53,852 bases of DNA. Source: a virus. A model generated the notes under the pieces. The model was given only the letters and a program-made list of their open reading frames with translations. It was not told where the DNA came from and did not search any database. Below, one piece after another: positions 49,701-53,852 of the stretch. How positions within the stretch are numbered: the stretch's first letter is position 1; the number at the start of each line of letters is the position of its first letter. Both the position numbers and the translations under genes were made by a program. The stretch spans positions 1 to 53,852 of IMG/VR virus record IMGVR_UViG_3300001679_000055; one strand, written 5' to 3'.

Positions 49701-52013
49701 TTATGTGTAATTGTATTGTAGTCTATAAGTGTGTCTAGGTGAAGTTGTTTTCAATACCCTCTGGAAGTACTGTGCAGAAGGCATAGGATCGAAAGTATCT
49801 ACCTTCTGAATATTAAGTAAACCTTGTTGAACGTAGCGTCTATTAATCGCACTATAGTAGTAACCAGAAGCTTCATACTCAGCATCTAGGTCATCTTGCA
49901 ACTCCTCTATTAGTAATCCTTGGCTTATAGTAGCTGAAGCCATTTGCTCTGCATCACTGATAAGATGCTGCATTTTGTAAGTGTTCATAATGTTTACTAC
50001 ATCTAAAGCTAGCATAGCTGTATACGAATTAGCACCTAGAGTAGAACCACTGGTACCCATAGTAATCAGCAACATACCTACCTGGCCTAAGACTACGTAA
50101 TCTTCACCAAATACTCCCATAGAAGCTAAGAGTACAACTGCTATGATTACGTAAGCGGTAGACACAGTTATACCTAATGTAGCTGCTAACGTGGCAGCAG
50201 TAGCACTTAAGTAAGCTGTTCCTGCGGTAGCTGCCCCTCCTCCAGCGGCCGCACTCGCACTTCCCGCAGCGGGGGCGGCTGTACCTGCAGAGAGTATTAT
50301 TACTATAATAGTAAGCACGAGGATAATAAATTGAAAATCCCACTCTTCCTTTTGTTCCCAGAATGCATAATACATTTCTAGGTGTAAGCTACTAGTAGCT
50401 ATAGAAGTCATTGCTTGGTTATTATAGGACTTAATAATACGCCAATCTAAGGGTAGATATACACCTCCGTCATCTGAAGTTAGGTCTATGTATACTATCT
50501 TGTGTTGTTGTGATTGAACGTCTCTAACATAGTGTGTTATAACAGGGCTAACTATCATATAACTATCTACACTACCATCTGCATTGATCTTATAGTAAGT
50601 CATAGTAGATACTGTAGCATTCAACGCATTTTCATAGGCTATATTCAGGAAATCACGTATCTCATCAGGTATATCAATACCTGTTATAGTTGATGTTAGA
50701 TCAAGGGTCCCTTGTATAGACTTATATGTAGTTGGCCCCTGTAACCTACCATACTCCCGTAAGTTAATAGGATCCTCACGTACCCCTTTTAATACACTAT
50801 TAGAGTCTACATCAGCTTTACTATGGTGCTGTATGTCAATATGAGAGTACCTTAAACCATATGCAGATTCATCGAAGGAGACAATTAAATCTATTCCTGT
50901 TACATCTATAAGCTCTGTGGCTACGTTACTCTGTTCCATGACATATACAGGAAGACTGTCTATATCTTGCTCGACTGTAAAACCTCTAGTAGATCTAGTA
51001 TTGAAACTGCCTACGATATTGTCATTAGCACCATCTACTTCATAGTTAAAGGTATGTGTATCGGCTAAAGCTTTAAGCTTAGTAATAAATTCTATACAGT
51101 ATTTTAAGCTATGCTTATCTTTAGCTTTTAGGTCTACTCCTTGACTAACTGCGACATGATCTAACTTATCCATATCAGGGTGCTCTGCAAAAGCTTCAGC
51201 AAGATCCTTAGAGTTAATTCCTAAGAAATTTGCGTAGTCATCATAATCCTTATGTCTATTTTCATCATCATGGAGGTATTTACCATCTCTGCGTATATCT
51301 AGTGGTGGCATTATCTGAAATACCGTAGGGTCATTTTCCGGAAGAGTAGTATACGTATCCAGTTCTGGGTATACCCCTGAACCTATATCATAAGTCCAAG
51401 TACGTGTAGAGGATGCTTTAGGCCCATCTGGAGTAGCTATATCTACAGTGTAAGTAACATTGTAAGCAGAGCCTAGAGGCTCTGGAGGTAAGTCGAGTGT
51501 ATAAGAATTACTTGTTACTGTGTTAGTAACCTCAACAGTGTTAGCTACATCATCAGCTGTAGTGAGATCTACATAGAACTCTACGTTGTCCCTTCTAAAT
51601 GTATTTGTAGAGGTATCTAGATTAAACTCATTAACTAAATAGGCAGACACCCACTCTGCATAATCTAAGTCAATAACAGAGCTATTAAGAATAGTTACTG
51701 CACTAGGGTTGCTCGGATTAATTCTAGCTTTAACTAAGCTAGCAGGGACATAGTTGTTACCTATGTTAATCTCAGCAAAACCCTCGTAGTAATCCTTAGT
51801 AGCGAACTTCTTAGTTAACTGTCTATATTTACGTCTACTGCCTGCATTATATTCTAGGTATTCTAAACTCTTAAAGTAGTCAATGCCATTAACAGCTTCA
51901 TTAATAATTGCAAAGTCATGATACCCATCAGGAAGAGCATCATCCGTTAGAGGTGTAGTCACTACATTCCAGTACTGATAAGTTCTAGTAGTTTTAAAAG
52001 GGTTCCATCCCAT
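49701..52013 (-). CDS. Virion protein with hydrophobic C-terminal region (N4 gp53 type)
   Basis: A 770-residue protein. The first about 550 residues are soluble, beta-rich and Asp/Tyr-rich. About residues 557-660 hold several hydrophobic segments (FIILVLTIIVIILSAG, VSTAYVIIAVVLLASMG, VLGQVGMLLITMG) separated by an Ala/Gly-rich run, as expected of a membrane-pore ejection protein. Size and place match the roughly 83 kDa virion protein gp53 of N4. ATG at 52013, ten bases from its neighbour. Confidence 0.75.
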   Translation of the reverse strand: MGWNPFKTTRTYQYWNVVTTPLTDDALPDGYHDFAIINEAVNGIDYFKSLEYLEYNAGSRRKYRQLTKKFATKDYYEGFAEINIGNNYVPASLVKARINPSNPSAVTILNSSVIDLDYAEWVSAYLVNEFNLDTSTNTFRRDNVEFYVDLTTADDVANTVEVTNTVTSNSYTLDLPPEPLGSAYNVTYTVDIATPDGPKASSTRTWTYDIGSGVYPELDTYTTLPENDPTVFQIMPPLDIRRDGKYLHDDENRHKDYDDYANFLGINSKDLAEAFAEHPDMDKLDHVAVSQGVDLKAKDKHSLKYCIEFITKLKALADTHTFNYEVDGANDNIVGSFNTRSTRGFTVEQDIDSLPVYVMEQSNVATELIDVTGIDLIVSFDESAYGLRYSHIDIQHHSKADVDSNSVLKGVREDPINLREYGRLQGPTTYKSIQGTLDLTSTITGIDIPDEIRDFLNIAYENALNATVSTMTYYKINADGSVDSYMIVSPVITHYVRDVQSQQHKIVYIDLTSDDGGVYLPLDWRIIKSYNNQAMTSIATSSLHLEMYYAFWEQKEEWDFQFIILVLTIIVIILSAGTAAPAAGSASAAAGGGAATAGTAYLSATAATLAATLGITVSTAYVIIAVVLLASMGVFGEDYVVLGQVGMLLITMGTSGSTLGANSYTAMLALDVVNIMNTYKMQHLISDAEQMASATISQGLLIEELQDDLDAEYEASGYYYSAINRRYVQQGLLNIQKVDTFDPMPSAQYFQRVLKTTSPRHTYRLQYNYT

Positions 52014-52022
52014 AACTTTAAG

Positions 52023-52973
52023 TTATGCAGTGGTTACAGTGTCAGATGTTTCCTTAGACGAAGGGGCTACATTTGCATCATCAGGGTAGATGTCGAGTAA
52101 ATGCCCTACATCCAGGTACATATCTGCATCAAAGTCGCCAGCAGTGTTGATCTGCATCTTGATGATATCTGCAACGTTCCTATTAAAGGCGTTTTTAGCA
52201 TCATTCACAAAACCTTGAGCTTGTTGAGTAAACAATGATGATTGTTTGCCCATGATGCTGTCGACATGAATAGTCTGTGCATCAGTATTACCCGTCAAGG
52301 TTTGAGCATGCTCAGTAATACGTTTCTGTTTAAGTAAATCAACCTCTTCCTGTGTCTTAGCAATTGTAGTAGCTGATAATGAAACACCTTTATGTTGTAA
52401 GTTGTTAGTCTGGTTAAGAGTCACAGCGTTAACTACAGGGTAAGCTGCGTCATGTGGATCAGCTGTCATCAAGGCTACGACATCATTCTCAGTCAAGTTC
52501 TGTATAGTCACATACGTATATGTATTACCTAGATTACCTACATACTCAATCTCCCAGAGATACTCATTAACTTCCATTCCGTTCTGGAAATGTTCATTAA
52601 TAACTTGTTGGCGCTTAATGGCTAAGTCAGCATCACTAGACTGGACACCGCTAACTGTCTGAAAAGATAGTTGGGTAGCTTTCTTTTCTTCAGTTACAAT
52701 TTGTTTAGTTAGTAAGTCAGCTTGCTTGTCTGCTTGCTGCTTACCTAAAACAAACTGTACAGAGTTCTGTAGAGAGCTCTGAATAGCTCCTAAGTACACC
52801 GTAGCGTAATCGGTACCTGTTAGTCTACCTAAACTAAACTGGGCGCTTAGATGGGCGTTAACGGCCTCCATAAGGTCATCAAATACTCCAGTACCCGTTA
52901 CAGTGTATTTACCGTCTGTACTAGTAGTTACGCCACTAGCTTGCGTTAAATCTGAAGTATTGATTATTGCCAT
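52023..52973 (-). CDS. Virion protein (N4 gp54 type)
   Basis: A 316-residue protein, mostly helical, Gln/Asp/Thr-rich, at the place and size of N4 gp54 (about 30 kDa). The central part QADKQADLLTKQIVTEEKKA is a probable coiled coil. Probably an internal head/ejection or connector component. ATG at 52973 with AGGA eight bases upstream. Confidence 0.7.
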   Translation of the reverse strand: MAIINTSDLTQASGVTTSTDGKYTVTGTGVFDDLMEAVNAHLSAQFSLGRLTGTDYATVYLGAIQSSLQNSVQFVLGKQQADKQADLLTKQIVTEEKKATQLSFQTVSGVQSSDADLAIKRQQVINEHFQNGMEVNEYLWEIEYVGNLGNTYTYVTIQNLTENDVVALMTADPHDAAYPVVNAVTLNQTNNLQHKGVSLSATTIAKTQEEVDLLKQKRITEHAQTLTGNTDAQTIHVDSIMGKQSSLFTQQAQGFVNDAKNAFNRNVADIIKMQINTAGDFDADMYLDVGHLLDIYPDDANVAPSSKETSDTVTTA

Positions 52974-52977
52974 ATTG

Positions 52978-53559
52978 TTATCCTACTGAGTTAGTTGCCT
53001 TTTGCTTTATTGCAATCTTGTCGATTTCAGCTTGTGTAAGTGGAGGTAACACCTCAACGTTATAAGCCTTAATTGTAGTTGACTCCATAGAGTCTTGACC
53101 ATTACGTGTAGTCTTCTTAAAGATCTGACACTCTGCAGCCTTGATATTTTCAAAGATAATATTAGGGATGTGCCAACCCTCATCATTATTGAAAGGTACA
53201 TACTTACGTACAGATTTACCACGATTAGCTGTGCTATTACCAAATGTAAAAATCTCACCATTAGCATCTAACTTAAGTGGATCGTTAGGCCTAACTACTA
53301 CTCTAATTAACTTCATCGCGTCCTGGTCACGAAGACCTTCTAGCTCTACACCATTAATTTTAAAATCTTGTAGCATGTTTGGAGTGATTTCTGTCACACC
53401 TGTATCTGTTGTTTGTACTTCCATAATGTTATCCTCATTATTACTTAAATTAGTCAAAGCTTCCTCAAGCTTTGATCTACTTGAATTATAGTGCATCTTA
53501 ATACCGTTTTCGGCTAGCTTATCGCTGATCTGTTTAGATGTCATTTCATTCATGTTCAT
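52978..53559 (-). CDS. Virion protein (N4 gp55 type)
   Basis: A 193-residue protein between the major capsid gene and the gp54-like gene. N-terminal 40 residues look like a SAP/LEM-like helix-extended-helix (MTSKQISDKLAENGIKMHYN, then SSRSKLEEAL), a small nucleic-acid-binding form. The rest is beta-rich. ATG at 53559 with GGGAGGA five bases upstream; the alternative ATGs at residues 3 and 6 have poorer spacing. Confidence 0.65.
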   Translation of the reverse strand: MNMNEMTSKQISDKLAENGIKMHYNSSRSKLEEALTNLSNNEDNIMEVQTTDTGVTEITPNMLQDFKINGVELEGLRDQDAMKLIRVVVRPNDPLKLDANGEIFTFGNSTANRGKSVRKYVPFNNDEGWHIPNIIFENIKAAECQIFKKTTRNGQDSMESTTIKAYNVEVLPPLTQAEIDKIAIKQKATNSVG

Positions 53560-53585
53560 AGTTCCTCCCGGGAATTAGTGAGGCA

Positions 53586-53614
53586 GCCCGCACCGCACTT
53601 ACGTGCTAACGGGC
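53586..53614 (-). promoter_or_regulatory. Stem-loop after major capsid gene
   Basis: Nested stems: GCCCG / CGGGC outside and GCAC-GTAA-GTGC inside, 20 bases after the capsid stop. No T-run follows, so this is more likely an mRNA-stabilising or weak attenuating structure that raises capsid expression over downstream virion genes. Confidence 0.5.
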
Positions 53615-53634
53615 CACCAAAACCAAAGCTCTAA

Positions 53635-53852
53635 TTAAGCAGCTTTAGTCCAAATGATACCTAAACGTTCAGGGCGTAATGCCATGAAGCCGTAGTACCA
53701 TTTGATAGAGTAGAAACCTTTCTCGCCGTAAGGGTCGTTAAGGTCTGCAATCTCTTTACCAGGCTTCTTGTGAGTAGTAGTGAACTTCACAGTCTTACCA
53801 TCAGTTTGGAAACCAATAGTAGTAAATGAGCCATCACCTACAACAAGCATAG
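53635..53852 (-). CDS. Major capsid protein, C-terminal end (partial; N4 gp56 type)
   Basis: The last 72 or so residues of a protein cut by the right edge. The ending [20 protein letters not shown] followed by IWTKAA is typical of N4-like major capsid proteins, and order (upstream of gp55/gp54/gp53-like genes) agrees. Start lies outside the window. Confidence 0.82.
   Translation of the reverse strand, partial: MLVVGDGSFTTIGFQTDGKTVKFTTTHKKPGKEIADLNDPYGEKGFYSIKWYYGFMALRPERLGIIWTKAA

Overview
This window is most of the genome of a lytic, AT-rich, N4-like podovirus (Schitoviridae). The signature genes are a giant 3803-residue virion RNA polymerase with T7-type motifs, a second smaller T7-like RNA polymerase, a family A DNA polymerase, an N4 gp43-type primase, an N4-type single-stranded DNA-binding protein, a MoxR ATPase/VWA pair, an N4-type large terminase and the gp51-gp55-like ejection/structural block next to the major capsid protein. 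No integrase, transposase or CRISPR array was seen. The host must be a Gram-negative bacterium (N4 lineage, phage genes with periplasmic export signals); the species cannot be told from the sequence.

Layout. (1) 1-13041, minus strand, late: from the terminase side leftward run a winged-helix protein, a gp69-like protein, three tiny genes (two of them membrane micro-proteins), terminase large subunit, a connector-like gp67 protein, a series of small tail/appendage proteins, a collagen-like fibre, a tailspike and the start of a coiled-coil/membrane protein cut by the left edge. (2) 13042-13545, a 504-base non-coding divergent region. In linear N4 genomes the late end and the early end are the two chromosome ends, so this continuous junction implies that the sequence was circularised or rotated and that the genome terminus lies here or nearby. 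(3) 13546-36201, plus strand, early and middle: small early genes, single-chain RNA polymerase, helicase, a nest of small genes around a tRNA(CAU), regulators, MoxR/VWA, then the replication block (DNA polymerase, nuclease, primase, RecA-like ATPase, RusA, SSB). (4) 36203-53852, minus strand, late: virion RNA polymerase, ejection proteins and the C-terminus of the major capsid protein, cut by the right edge. The portal and lysis genes expected in this family must lie outside the window, between its two edges.

How the parts work together. By analogy with N4, the virion polymerase enters with the DNA and transcribes early genes from hairpin promoters; several small-loop hairpins ahead of plus-strand genes fit this role. 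Early products include the second phage polymerase, which would read the replication genes. SSB would then help host sigma-70 polymerase to read the minus-strand late genes; extended -10 promoter candidates are visible at 13049-13076 and 9263-9271. The most unusual items are the unsplit RNAPII, two zinc-peptidase motifs inside the virion polymerase, a roughly 460-base strongly structured non-coding stretch before SSB, duplicated small-gene cassettes flanking the tRNA, and two overlapping membrane micro-proteins beside the terminase gene.
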